Assembly: GCA_007130585.1 (NCBI GenBank)
Contig: SLSE01000221.1
Location: 1-29,610 of the forward strand
Source of the DNA: Syntrophomonadaceae bacterium
GTDB lineage: Bacteria; Bacillota; Dethiobacteria; DTU022
Direction: 5' to 3'
Length of the DNA: 29,610 nt
In this document: in pieces, positions 1 through 5,458 of the stretch
Position numbering within the stretch: the first letter of the stretch is position 1
Layout of the letters: each line of letters starts with the position of its first letter
Position numbers and translations under genes: made by a program
The notes under the pieces: generated by a model
What the model was told of the DNA's origin: nothing
Seen by the model: the letters and a program-made list of their open reading frames with translations, nothing else
Database searches by the model: none

Positions 1-1211
1 GCCAGGCCCTGACCGTTTTGGAGGTTCATTTCAAGGCTGCGCAGGGCATAGCCCAGCTGAGCTTCGATCAGGTCTGCCCTGATATCACCGTACAGGCCCC
101 TGCTGCCTTCCAGTGTTTGCCGCATTACCCGGTAGGCTCTCTCCAGGGGCTTAACCCTGGTCTGGGGAGGGTAGGGCAGCAATTCTTCAGCGCTGTCGTG
201 GTGCTTCATCAGGAACATGGTGTAGTCGACCAGGGCATTCCAGGAGTCGGCCAGGGTTTGCAGGGCTTCATTTTGCCAGTCAAAGCCTTTCCGGGGCCTG
301 AAGCTGACTTTTAAGTCGGGGAAGTAAGTCCGCAGGCCGCGCTCGAAAAGTGAAGAAACCATCAACCGCAACGGCTGGGGGTTACCGTTATAAGTACCGG
401 TTTCTATGTGACGGCCCACAAACAGGGAACGATCAAAATACCTTAAAACCTTCAGCTCCACTCCGGCTTTGCGGGCTGCATTCTCAAGCACCTTATCGAC
501 TTCGGGCGGTGACATAAGCCGCAGTGGAAATGAAGACACCTCAACCTTGTCCCTGTCTTCTTCCGAGTAAAGGTAGTTAATCCTGTAATCTATATAGGGC
601 TGCTCTTCAGGTTTATCCGTCCACAGGTCCTGCCACTCATAGGAGTAACGCCCGATAAAATCACACAAAAGCAGGCTTCCGCTGTTGCCATGCCTGGCTA
701 CATCGTAAAATAGTTTTTCCAGCTCTTCGTCGTTACAGTGAGAAAGCGTTCCAAATGATGTGAAGTAGAGATCATAAGGTTCTTCACCTTTTTCCAGGGG
801 CAGTCCGTTGGAAAAGTTGCCCTTGCAAAAATCAACGTTATCATAACTGCCAAAAAGGTTATTAGCTTCTTTGAGAAGATCCACGTTCAGGTCTATGCCT
901 TTATAATGCGACATCATTTCTTCCTGGATCAGTCGATTGTCAAATTCTGACAGCTTCGTTTTTTTGGACATCTTTGTCAGCAGTTCGTAACCGTCTCCGG
1001 TTCCGCATCCCAGGTCGTAAAACCGCAAACCGCCGTCACCGGCCTTCTCTTTCTCTTCCACCAGGTCTTCCAGGTACGGCCTGAGATAATAAGCGGTTAT
1101 GAAATCTTCAAACTGGATACGAACATGGTCATATTTACAGCGCAGGTCATTTACCTTTTCACTGTACCGTCCATGTTGTATCGCTTCGAGGTAAGCTTTG
1201 TCGGCTTCCAT
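1..1211 (-). CDS. SAM-dependent methyltransferase (C-terminus beyond left edge)
   Basis: I translated this reading frame by hand; it stays open to the left edge, so the C-terminus is missing and about 403 residues are visible. Residues 66-72 (DLGCGTG) are motif I of class I Rossmann methyltransferases, and an acidic GIDLN follows about 35 residues later, as expected for the SAM ribose-binding strand. The methyl acceptor cannot be read from the sequence. The ATG at 1211 is chosen because AAGGAG lies 9 nt upstream; an in-frame ATG at 1220 abuts that site directly. It is the third gene of an operon after an MttB-like methyltransferase and a corrinoid protein, about 30 nt behind the corrinoid gene. 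The residues after about 230 match no family I can name. The methyltransferase fold is secure; a role in quaternary-amine or corrinoid metabolism is inferred from position only. Confidence 0.8.
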   Translation of the reverse strand, partial: MEADKAYLEAIQHGRYSEKVNDLRCKYDHVRIQFEDFITAYYLRPYLEDLVEEKEKAGDGGLRFYDLGCGTGDGYELLTKMSKKTKLSEFDNRLIQEEMMSHYKGIDLNVDLLKEANNLFGSYDNVDFCKGNFSNGLPLEKGEEPYDLYFTSFGTLSHCNDEELEKLFYDVARHGNSGSLLLCDFIGRYSYEWQDLWTDKPEEQPYIDYRINYLYSEEDRDKVEVSSFPLRLMSPPEVDKVLENAARKAGVELKVLRYFDRSLFVGRHIETGTYNGNPQPLRLMVSSLFERGLRTYFPDLKVSFRPRKGFDWQNEALQTLADSWNALVDYTMFLMKHHDSAEELLPYPPQTRVKPLERAYRVMRQTLEGSRGLYGDIRADLIEAQLGYALRSLEMNLQNGQGL

Positions 1212-1242
1212 TTCCAACATCTCCTTCTTGTTTTTAACTTAC

Positions 1243-1926
1243 TTATTTAAGCAATTTCTCGGCTTCCCGAATGGCGGCAAATGCATCTTTTCCATAACTG
1301 TCGGCGCCGATTTCCTGCGCGAAATCCTCAGAAGTGGGGGCTCCGCCGATCAGGACTTTGACCTTATCGCGCAGTCCTTTCTTTTCCAGTTCTTTAACAA
1401 CATCACCCATGTTGGACATGGTGGTATTAAGCAGCGCCGACAAACCGACAAGGTTTGCCTTTTCTTCTTCCGCAGCTTCCGCTATTCTCGCTGCCGGCAC
1501 GTCGATCCCGAGGTCTACAACGGTGAAACCGGCTCCTTTAAGCATAATGCTGACCAGGTTTTTACCGATATCATGCAGGTCTTTTTCAACCGTAGCCATA
1601 ATAACCTTGCCTTTTCCGGATCCGTCTTCACCTTTCACCAGGTGGGGTTCCATCACTTTCATGCCTTCTTCAACCGCTTCGGCTGCAGTTAACATATCCG
1701 GTATAAAGTATTCCCCGGTTTCATATTTTTGCCCGACCATCTCCATGCCCCTGCTCAAACCGTTAAGCAGGATCTCGTCGGTATCGATTCCGCTGTCTAT
1801 GGCATCCTGAACAAGCTCAGCTACGCCGGGTTCACCGGCCATGCCCTCCTCAATGCCCTCATCATCCTTGTTGCGGCGTCCCTGAAGAACATTATCCACG
1901 ATTTTTCCAATCAACTCTTTACTCAT
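1243..1926 (-). CDS. Corrinoid (B12-binding) methyl-carrier protein, MttC/MtgC type
   Basis: A 227-residue cobalamin-binding protein of the MtaC/MtbC/MttC class, which carries the methyl group between a substrate-specific methyltransferase and a tetrahydrofolate-directed one. Residues 1-95 form the helical cap domain. The B12-binding Rossmann domain follows, with the signature D116-L-H118-D-I-G121; His118 would be the lower axial cobalt ligand. Further conserved pieces are the GLSALL segment and IGGAP near the C-terminus. ATG at 1926 is preceded by GAGGAGG at good spacing. A longer TTG-started version (1944) would put this site inside the gene and is rejected. It lies directly downstream of the MttB-like gene, its expected partner. 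A hairpin fills the gap between them and might set the relative expression of the two proteins. Confidence 0.93.
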   Translation of the reverse strand: MSKELIGKIVDNVLQGRRNKDDEGIEEGMAGEPGVAELVQDAIDSGIDTDEILLNGLSRGMEMVGQKYETGEYFIPDMLTAAEAVEEGMKVMEPHLVKGEDGSGKGKVIMATVEKDLHDIGKNLVSIMLKGAGFTVVDLGIDVPAARIAEAAEEEKANLVGLSALLNTTMSNMGDVVKELEKKGLRDKVKVLIGGAPTSEDFAQEIGADSYGKDAFAAIREAEKLLK

Positions 1927-1951
1927 ATTTTGCCCTCCTCGCAAACTGTAT

Positions 1952-1980
1952 CAGGAGGCAGCTTTAAAAGATACCTCCTG
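1952..1980 (-). other. Intercistronic hairpin between mttB-like and corrinoid genes
   Basis: A perfect 7-bp inverted repeat (CAGGAGG at 1952-1958 with CCTCCTG at 1974-1980, 15-nt loop) lies between the stop of the methyltransferase gene and the ribosome binding site of the corrinoid gene. There is no U-run, so it is not an intrinsic terminator. It could be an mRNA processing or stability element. The arms resemble Shine-Dalgarno and anti-Shine-Dalgarno sequences, so the repeat may partly reflect that composition. Confidence 0.45.
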
Positions 1981-2000
1981 GATCTTTCCTGGTTTAACTC

Positions 2001-3533
2001 TTACTTATACGGGTTTAACCTGGGAAGCAGGCCGGGGGTAGTGTCAAAAATCTTTTTGCAGATTTCTTCCGGAAGATACTGCTTATCCCGGGCTTCCAGT
2101 TCTTTCAGGTGCTCATGAACATTGAGCAGGGTCTGATCCTGGTCTTCGGAATCGCCTTCGAAGGGAAATCCGCCAAAAATCTCGCCGCGCCTAAGCATGC
2201 CGCGGGCATGGCGGGCATACATGCGGTAGGGACTGTGCATCACTTCCTGAACGGTTTTCAGTGTCCGTTCCGCTGCTTCCTCGTTAACCCCGCTTTCCCG
2301 GTGCAGGAACTTGGCCATCCCAATCTTATGATTATCCAGGACAGCCTGTTCGGGACTGAAAGTCTGGGTTTTGTCCAGCAGCCCGAAGGCATAGTGAACA
2401 AGTCCCGGTGCGGCGAAAGGAACTGCCGTATAGGTATACATTTTTTCAACCGCTGCCTGGATGCCGGGCACCCTGGCGTCTCCGACCCCTGCCGTTGAGT
2501 AGCAGGGCACTTTGTAGTAACGGGCCATCTGGGCGCAGTCCATATTGTAGTGGCAGAACTCCGGTACGCCATACATATCATGCAGGTCGTCCATGCGGGC
2601 CCTGACGGGAACTGCACCGTAGATTACTGGCGCCCCCGGGTTGGCCAGCTGGTTGATAGTAATGCCGGCCAGGGCTTCGGCATTAACCTGCGCGACCATG
2701 CCCATCTCGTCGATGGGAGCGGTCGATCCACCCTGGGGCGAGGTTGAGATAACAACGGGCAGGCCAAGCCTCGCTATGGCGATCAGTTTTTCAGCAGTTT
2801 CAGCCACAATCTGCAGGGGGCTTTTTACCACGCTGGTAATAAATGATACCACCGGGTTTTTGATCAATTCTTCCCTTCCCCCTGCAATGATCTCGGCCAT
2901 ATTGACAACTTTTTCAAGTTGATCAAAATCGGCCACTCCGCTGATTACAGGCTTTGTAATATTGTTCAGGGCGGCAAAAAACACGTTGACATCCTTGTTT
3001 TCAGTGGTGATATCGTCATCCTGAACATTTACATTGCGGATAAAAAAGTCAAGATTTTCAAGCTGCTCGGATAAATGAGCGGAGCGGCAGAGGTAATCGA
3101 GGTTGCCCCGGTTCCTTTTCATAACCGGTATGATCCGCTCATGTCCATCTTCCCTGGACACAAAAGTTTCGGGCTTAACTTCCAGCCAGTAGTTGGTTTC
3201 CGAGCCGCTCCCAAAGTGAACCCTGTTCCCTTCGGCTTCCAAAATAACTCTGTTTTCAGGGTTCCTGGCTCCAAGGGTTATTTTGGCGGGAACTGTTTCC
3301 AGGGCCTGCCTGACCACTTTTTCCGGTATGCTGACCCACCAGGCATCATGTTCGCCTTCCCGGGTAGCCGTAGCCTTAGCGCCGGCTTTTTCCAGCAGGG
3401 AAACACTTTCTTCGTGGTAACACAATATGCCCGGATTTTCCAGGAGCCCCAGGGATGTCTTATCGATCATCTCCATTTGCTCCCGGCTCAACCGGGCATA
3501 CGGTTTGTGGACTACTATTCCTCTTTCGCTCAA
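2001..3533 (-). CDS. MttB-superfamily (non-pyrrolysine) methylamine:corrinoid methyltransferase
   Basis: A 510-residue member of the trimethylamine methyltransferase MttB superfamily. These enzymes move a methyl group from an amine, often a quaternary amine, to the cobalt of a partner corrinoid protein. True MttB reads an in-frame UAG as pyrrolysine; here the frame is uninterrupted, so it belongs to the non-Pyl branch whose studied members include MtgB (glycine betaine), MtpB (proline betaine), MtcB (carnitine) and MtyB (gamma-butyrobetaine). The substrate cannot be assigned by eye. The N-terminus (REQMEMIDKTSLGLLENPGI) is typical of the family. The only upstream start in this frame is TTG at 3533, because a TAA lies 12 nt further upstream. 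The strong ribosome binding site is 34 nt away, with a hairpin between. It leads an operon with a corrinoid protein and a SAM-dependent methyltransferase. Confidence 0.92.
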   Translation of the reverse strand: MSERGIVVHKPYARLSREQMEMIDKTSLGLLENPGILCYHEESVSLLEKAGAKATATREGEHDAWWVSIPEKVVRQALETVPAKITLGARNPENRVILEAEGNRVHFGSGSETNYWLEVKPETFVSREDGHERIIPVMKRNRGNLDYLCRSAHLSEQLENLDFFIRNVNVQDDDITTENKDVNVFFAALNNITKPVISGVADFDQLEKVVNMAEIIAGGREELIKNPVVSFITSVVKSPLQIVAETAEKLIAIARLGLPVVISTSPQGGSTAPIDEMGMVAQVNAEALAGITINQLANPGAPVIYGAVPVRARMDDLHDMYGVPEFCHYNMDCAQMARYYKVPCYSTAGVGDARVPGIQAAVEKMYTYTAVPFAAPGLVHYAFGLLDKTQTFSPEQAVLDNHKIGMAKFLHRESGVNEEAAERTLKTVQEVMHSPYRMYARHARGMLRRGEIFGGFPFEGDSEDQDQTLLNVHEHLKELEARDKQYLPEEICKKIFDTTPGLLPRLNPYK

Positions 3534-3539
3534 TCGTTC

Positions 3540-3574
3540 AGCCTGGTATAATTACCCAGGCTGTTCACCTCCTT
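3540..3574 (-). promoter_or_regulatory. Distant Shine-Dalgarno with intervening hairpin at the mttB-like start
   Basis: On the mRNA strand, AAGGAGGTGA (a perfect anti-SD match, core at 3568-3574) is followed by AGCCTGG, a 9-nt loop and CCAGGCT (3562-3540), a perfect 7-bp hairpin, then six bases and the TTG start at 3533. Unfolded, the SD is 34 nt from the start; with the hairpin formed, the effective spacing is about 11 nt. The same stretch holds a short GTG- or CTG-started frame whose TGA overlaps the TTG, so reinitiation is an alternative. Confidence 0.6.
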
Positions 3575-3588
3575 AAGGTATATTAAAT

Positions 3589-3642
3589 AAAAAAACCCGT
3601 ATTTAATCTTTCAGGTTGGCCTGATATTGATTATTGTACGGG
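3589..3642 (-). terminator. Terminator-like hairpin inside the mttB-like leader (candidate attenuator)
   Basis: Reading the minus strand, CCCGTA (3642-3637) pairs with TACGGG (3601-3596), AATC with GATT inside it, and TCAGG with CCTGA around a CCAA loop (3624-3611). Seven U residues follow directly (3595-3589). This is a good intrinsic terminator. No minus-strand gene lies upstream before the divergent CDF gene, so it most likely acts on the operon's own leader. Confidence 0.6.
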
Positions 3643-3733
3643 AGTTTATATCTAAATTCTCTGCAGCTTATCCGGCCCTTTTACCGAAAACTTCTCCCTT
3701 CACTGCTTAAAAAATTTAAAGTGCTGATACTTA

Positions 3734-3762
3734 ATTATGACATATTTTCTTCTCTGTATCAA
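3734..3762 (-). promoter_or_regulatory. Promoter of the mttB-like operon
   Basis: On the minus strand the -35 TTGATA (3762-3757) and -10 CATAAT (3739-3734) are separated by 17 bp. Each hexamer has one mismatch to the sigma-A consensus. The promoter lies upstream of the leader hairpin, which is what makes that hairpin a candidate attenuator. Confidence 0.55.
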
Positions 3763-3916
3763 TAGGCAATCTAAATAGTATAATGGAGGTATCAGGCTTT
3801 ATGATGAGCAAATGAATAATATTCATGAAGCAGACTTACCTGCCCTGTTAAGGCTCTCTGCTGGTTGACGCAGCTTCTTTCCCGCTGTTAAATGTCATTA
3901 AGCCCGCCCGATAAGC
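3763..3916. other. Gene-free stretch between divergent promoters
   Basis: This is part of the 457-nt gap between the mttB-like and CDF genes. It holds no reading frame worth calling. The only structure seen is a small perfect inverted repeat, ATGAAT-AAT-ATTCAT, at 3812-3826, possibly an operator. A TATAAT at 3779-3784 lacks a convincing -35. Confidence 0.4.
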
Positions 3917-3944
3917 TGGACAATACAGGGCGCTGTGATATAAT
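3917..3944 (+). promoter_or_regulatory. Probable promoter of the CDF transporter gene
   Basis: TGGACA (3917-3922) and a consensus TATAAT (3939-3944) are separated by 16 bp. The transcript would start about 40 nt before the ATG. Confidence 0.5.
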
Positions 3945-3990
3945 TTAGTGATAATTTAAGCAGGCAGTTTGCTGCTTCCGGGAGTTAACC

Positions 3991-4911
3991 ATGAAATATT
4001 TTGCCAACCGTATGGCCGAAAAACTGACCTCCGGCAGGAACCTTTTCGATCCTGCTGAGAGATACCGGGTTGGTTTGATCGAAAGCTGGGCAAGTATGGC
4101 CGGAAACCTTTTTTTGGCATTGTTAAAGCTTATTTTCGGACTGCTGACCAACAGTATAGCCCTTATTGCCGATGCCGTTCACAGCACCTCTGATATTTTT
4201 TCTTCACTGGTGGTTTTTATCGGCTTCATTATGTCTAAAAAGAAAGCGGATCCCGAACACCCTCACGGCCATGGACGAACCGAATATTTGGCCGGCCTGA
4301 TAATTGCTTTAATGCTGATCGGGGCCGGGGCGGCTTTCTTGTATACTTCTTACAGCAGGCTGGCCGGCGATGTCTTTGCCACGCCGAGTATCGGGGCCAT
4401 TATAGCCATAGTCATCGCCATATTGCTTAAAGAATACCTCTACTACTTTTCGGCCAGGCTGGGCATGCTGATCAAATCGGAAACCCTGGCCGGCGACGCC
4501 TGGCATCATCGTACCGATTCGCTTTCCTCCGGGCTGGTCTTAATTGCGCTGGCCGGAAATTTCTTCGGGCTGCGGGCCCTGGATGCTTATACAGGCTTTG
4601 CTGTTGCCTTATTTATTATTTACACCGGGGTAGCCCTGGCCCGGCGTTCGTGCAGCTCACTGCTGGGAAGCGCTCCTTCGGAGGAGCTCTACAACGGAGT
4701 GATCCGGTGCGCCAGGGAAGTTGACGGGGTTATAGATACACACAACCTGGAAATCCACGATTACGGCTCCTGGAAAGCAGTTACTATCCATATTGTAATT
4801 AACTGCCAGTTAAACCTGGAGGAGGCCCATGAAATTGCCCACCGGGTCGAAGATTGTATCAGCCGGGAATTTCACTGCAATGCTGTCGTTCATGTGGATC
4901 CCTGCGAATAA
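3991..4911 (+). CDS. Cation diffusion facilitator (CDF) family metal efflux transporter
   Basis: A 306-residue CDF transporter, which exports divalent metals (Zn, Fe, Mn, Cd or Co) in exchange for protons. About six membrane helices occupy residues 20-215. The two HxxxD metal-site pairs of the family are present: HSTSD in helix II (after IADAV) and HHRTD in helix V (after AGDAW). The DPEHPHGHGR motif sits in the cytoplasmic loop. The C-terminal cytoplasmic domain, with the conserved HNLEIHDYG piece and VHVDP at the end, is complete. GGGAG lies 6 nt before the ATG. It appears to be a single-gene unit, divergent from the methyltransferase operon and convergent with the selenoprotein gene. Metal specificity is not readable from the motifs. 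Length and motifs are normal for the family. Confidence 0.93.
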   Translation: MKYFANRMAEKLTSGRNLFDPAERYRVGLIESWASMAGNLFLALLKLIFGLLTNSIALIADAVHSTSDIFSSLVVFIGFIMSKKKADPEHPHGHGRTEYLAGLIIALMLIGAGAAFLYTSYSRLAGDVFATPSIGAIIAIVIAILLKEYLYYFSARLGMLIKSETLAGDAWHHRTDSLSSGLVLIALAGNFFGLRALDAYTGFAVALFIIYTGVALARRSCSSLLGSAPSEELYNGVIRCAREVDGVIDTHNLEIHDYGSWKAVTIHIVINCQLNLEEAHEIAHRVEDCISREFHCNAVVHVDPCE

Positions 4912-4920
4912 TACAGAGTT

Positions 4921-4961
4921 TGAAAGATACCGCTCACGGCGGCTGCGCTTTAGATCTTTCA
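4921..4961 (-). promoter_or_regulatory. Bacterial SECIS-like hairpin for selenocysteine insertion
   Basis: Starting at the UGA on the minus strand, UGAAAGAU (4961-4954) pairs perfectly with AUCUUUCA (4928-4921). Within it, GCCGC pairs with GCGGU (one G-U) around the 5-nt loop CGUGA. The apical loop begins 20 nt after the UGA and carries G at its second position. This agrees with the known bacterial SECIS rule (loop 16-37 nt from UGA, G among the first two loop bases). The real UAA stop lies in the 10-nt bulge between the two helices. There is no U-run, so a terminator is a poor alternative. Confidence 0.82.
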
Positions 4962-5168
4962 ACCTCCCCCTCCAAAACCGATGTTTTTAACCGTTCCGTT
5001 CTCAACCAGGATGGGAACCTTATCGGCATTGAACTCTTCTTTCGCTTTCTTTTTTGCTTCCGAATCGGTATTGACATTATACAGCTTATATTCGGCCCCC
5101 TGCTTTTTTAAGGCTTCGATCTGTTGTTCACAGTACGGGCAGCCATCCTTGACATATAACTCGAGCAT
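4950..5168 (-). CDS. Glutaredoxin-like selenoprotein of the UXX-star type (UGA = selenocysteine)
   Basis: Standard translation stops at the TGA at 4959-4961 after 69 residues ending GFGGGG. Read as selenocysteine, the frame continues for exactly two more codons (Lys, Ile) to a TAA at 4950-4952, giving a 72-residue protein ending GGGG-U-K-I. This is the U-x-x-stop ending that names the UXX-star (seleno)protein family. The body is a small thioredoxin-fold/glutaredoxin domain: C10-P-Y-C13 at the start of helix 1 and cis-Pro in KVPIL. The flexible Gly-rich tail would let the C-terminal selenol reach the CxxC, much as in thioredoxin reductases. A SECIS-like hairpin follows the UGA. AAGGAGGTG lies just before the ATG at 5168. 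The physiological partner is unknown. Sec insertion also requires selA/B/C/D, which are not in this window. Confidence 0.88.
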
Positions 5169-5280
5169 GGAAGCACCTCCTTGTTTTTTTGATCAGTAGC
5201 CGGAACCGGCAACCCGGATCGAAAAGCCGGGCAGGGAGCCGAGTCAGGCAGCTCCCTGCTTCTGATCTCATTTACTACCT
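5169..5280 (-). promoter_or_regulatory. Structured leader of the selenoprotein gene
   Basis: From the predicted start near 5280 to the ATG, the leader holds a perfect 9-bp hairpin (GCAGGGAGC at 5231-5239 with GCTCCCTGC at 5251-5259, 11-nt loop). Shorter GC stems follow: CCCGG/CCGGG, and GCCGG/CCGGC around TT. No U-run follows the main hairpin and I do not recognise a riboswitch class. Confidence 0.4.
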
Positions 5281-5286
5281 GTAATT

Positions 5287-5315
5287 ATTATATAAACTAC
5301 TTCCGCCGATGGCAA
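5287..5315 (-). promoter_or_regulatory. Promoter of the selenoprotein gene
   Basis: Minus-strand TTGCCA (5315-5310) and a consensus TATAAT (5292-5287) are separated by 17 bp. The -35 elements of this promoter and the divergent nadE promoter are only 16 bp apart, so one regulator could affect both. Confidence 0.6.
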
Positions 5316-5331
5316 GCAACAGCGGATCTCC

Positions 5332-5361
5332 TTGACTTTGCTGCAGACCCTGGAATATAAT
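5332..5361 (+). promoter_or_regulatory. Promoter of the nadE operon
   Basis: TTGACT (5332-5337) and a perfect TATAAT (5356-5361) are separated by 18 bp. The transcript would start near 5368, leaving a leader of about 90 nt. Confidence 0.65.
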
Positions 5362-5391
5362 TCAGGCAGGATAGACCTTGCCTTTAACGGG

Positions 5392-5433
5392 AAAAACGCT
5401 CACCGGGAAAGTAGTTTTCCCGCAAGCGTTTTT
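5392..5433 (+). terminator. Terminator-like hairpin in the nadE leader (candidate attenuator)
   Basis: AAAAACGCT (5392-5400) pairs with AGCGTTTTT (5425-5433), and CGGGAAA (5404-5410) with TTTCCCG (5416-5422) around a 5-nt loop: 16 paired bases broken by a 3/2 internal loop. The 3' arm ends in five U and continues AUAUUU. The SD of nadE starts 8 nt later. No plus-strand gene precedes it apart from the CDF gene, which is separated by the oppositely oriented selenoprotein gene, so it probably acts within the nadE leader. Confidence 0.5.
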
Positions 5434-5458
5434 ATATTTCAAGGAGGTTTACAAAAAA

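Larger units (their letters stand above)
3534..3727 (-). promoter_or_regulatory. Long structured 5' leader of the methyltransferase operon
   Basis: The predicted transcript start near 3727 leaves about 195 nt before the TTG start. The leader contains a terminator-like hairpin at 3589-3642 and the start-proximal hairpin at 3540-3562. I looked for cobalamin, SAM, glycine, THF and T-box signatures and found none that I can defend. The remaining upstream part (3643-3727) is AT-rich with a possible GCAG/CTGC stem. Confidence 0.45.

Noticed and set aside
1198..2118. Plus-strand frames of 129-164 residues opposite the corrinoid and MttB-like genes
   Set aside because: They are antisense shadows of clearly conserved genes and lack ribosome binding sites.
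2001..3533. Pyrrolysine-containing MttB (true trimethylamine methyltransferase)
   Set aside because: The frame contains no in-frame UAG, so this is the non-pyrrolysine branch.
3531..3574. Frameshift or sequencing error separating the ribosome binding site from the mttB-like gene
   Set aside because: The N-terminus from the TTG already matches the family's normal beginning, and the upstream frame codes for only about ten residues, so no missing protein segment is evident. The perfect hairpin explains the gap better, though an error cannot be fully excluded.
4921..4961. Intrinsic terminator at the convergent end of the CDF and selenoprotein genes
   Set aside because: The hairpin has no U-run on either strand, and its geometry relative to the UGA fits a SECIS element.
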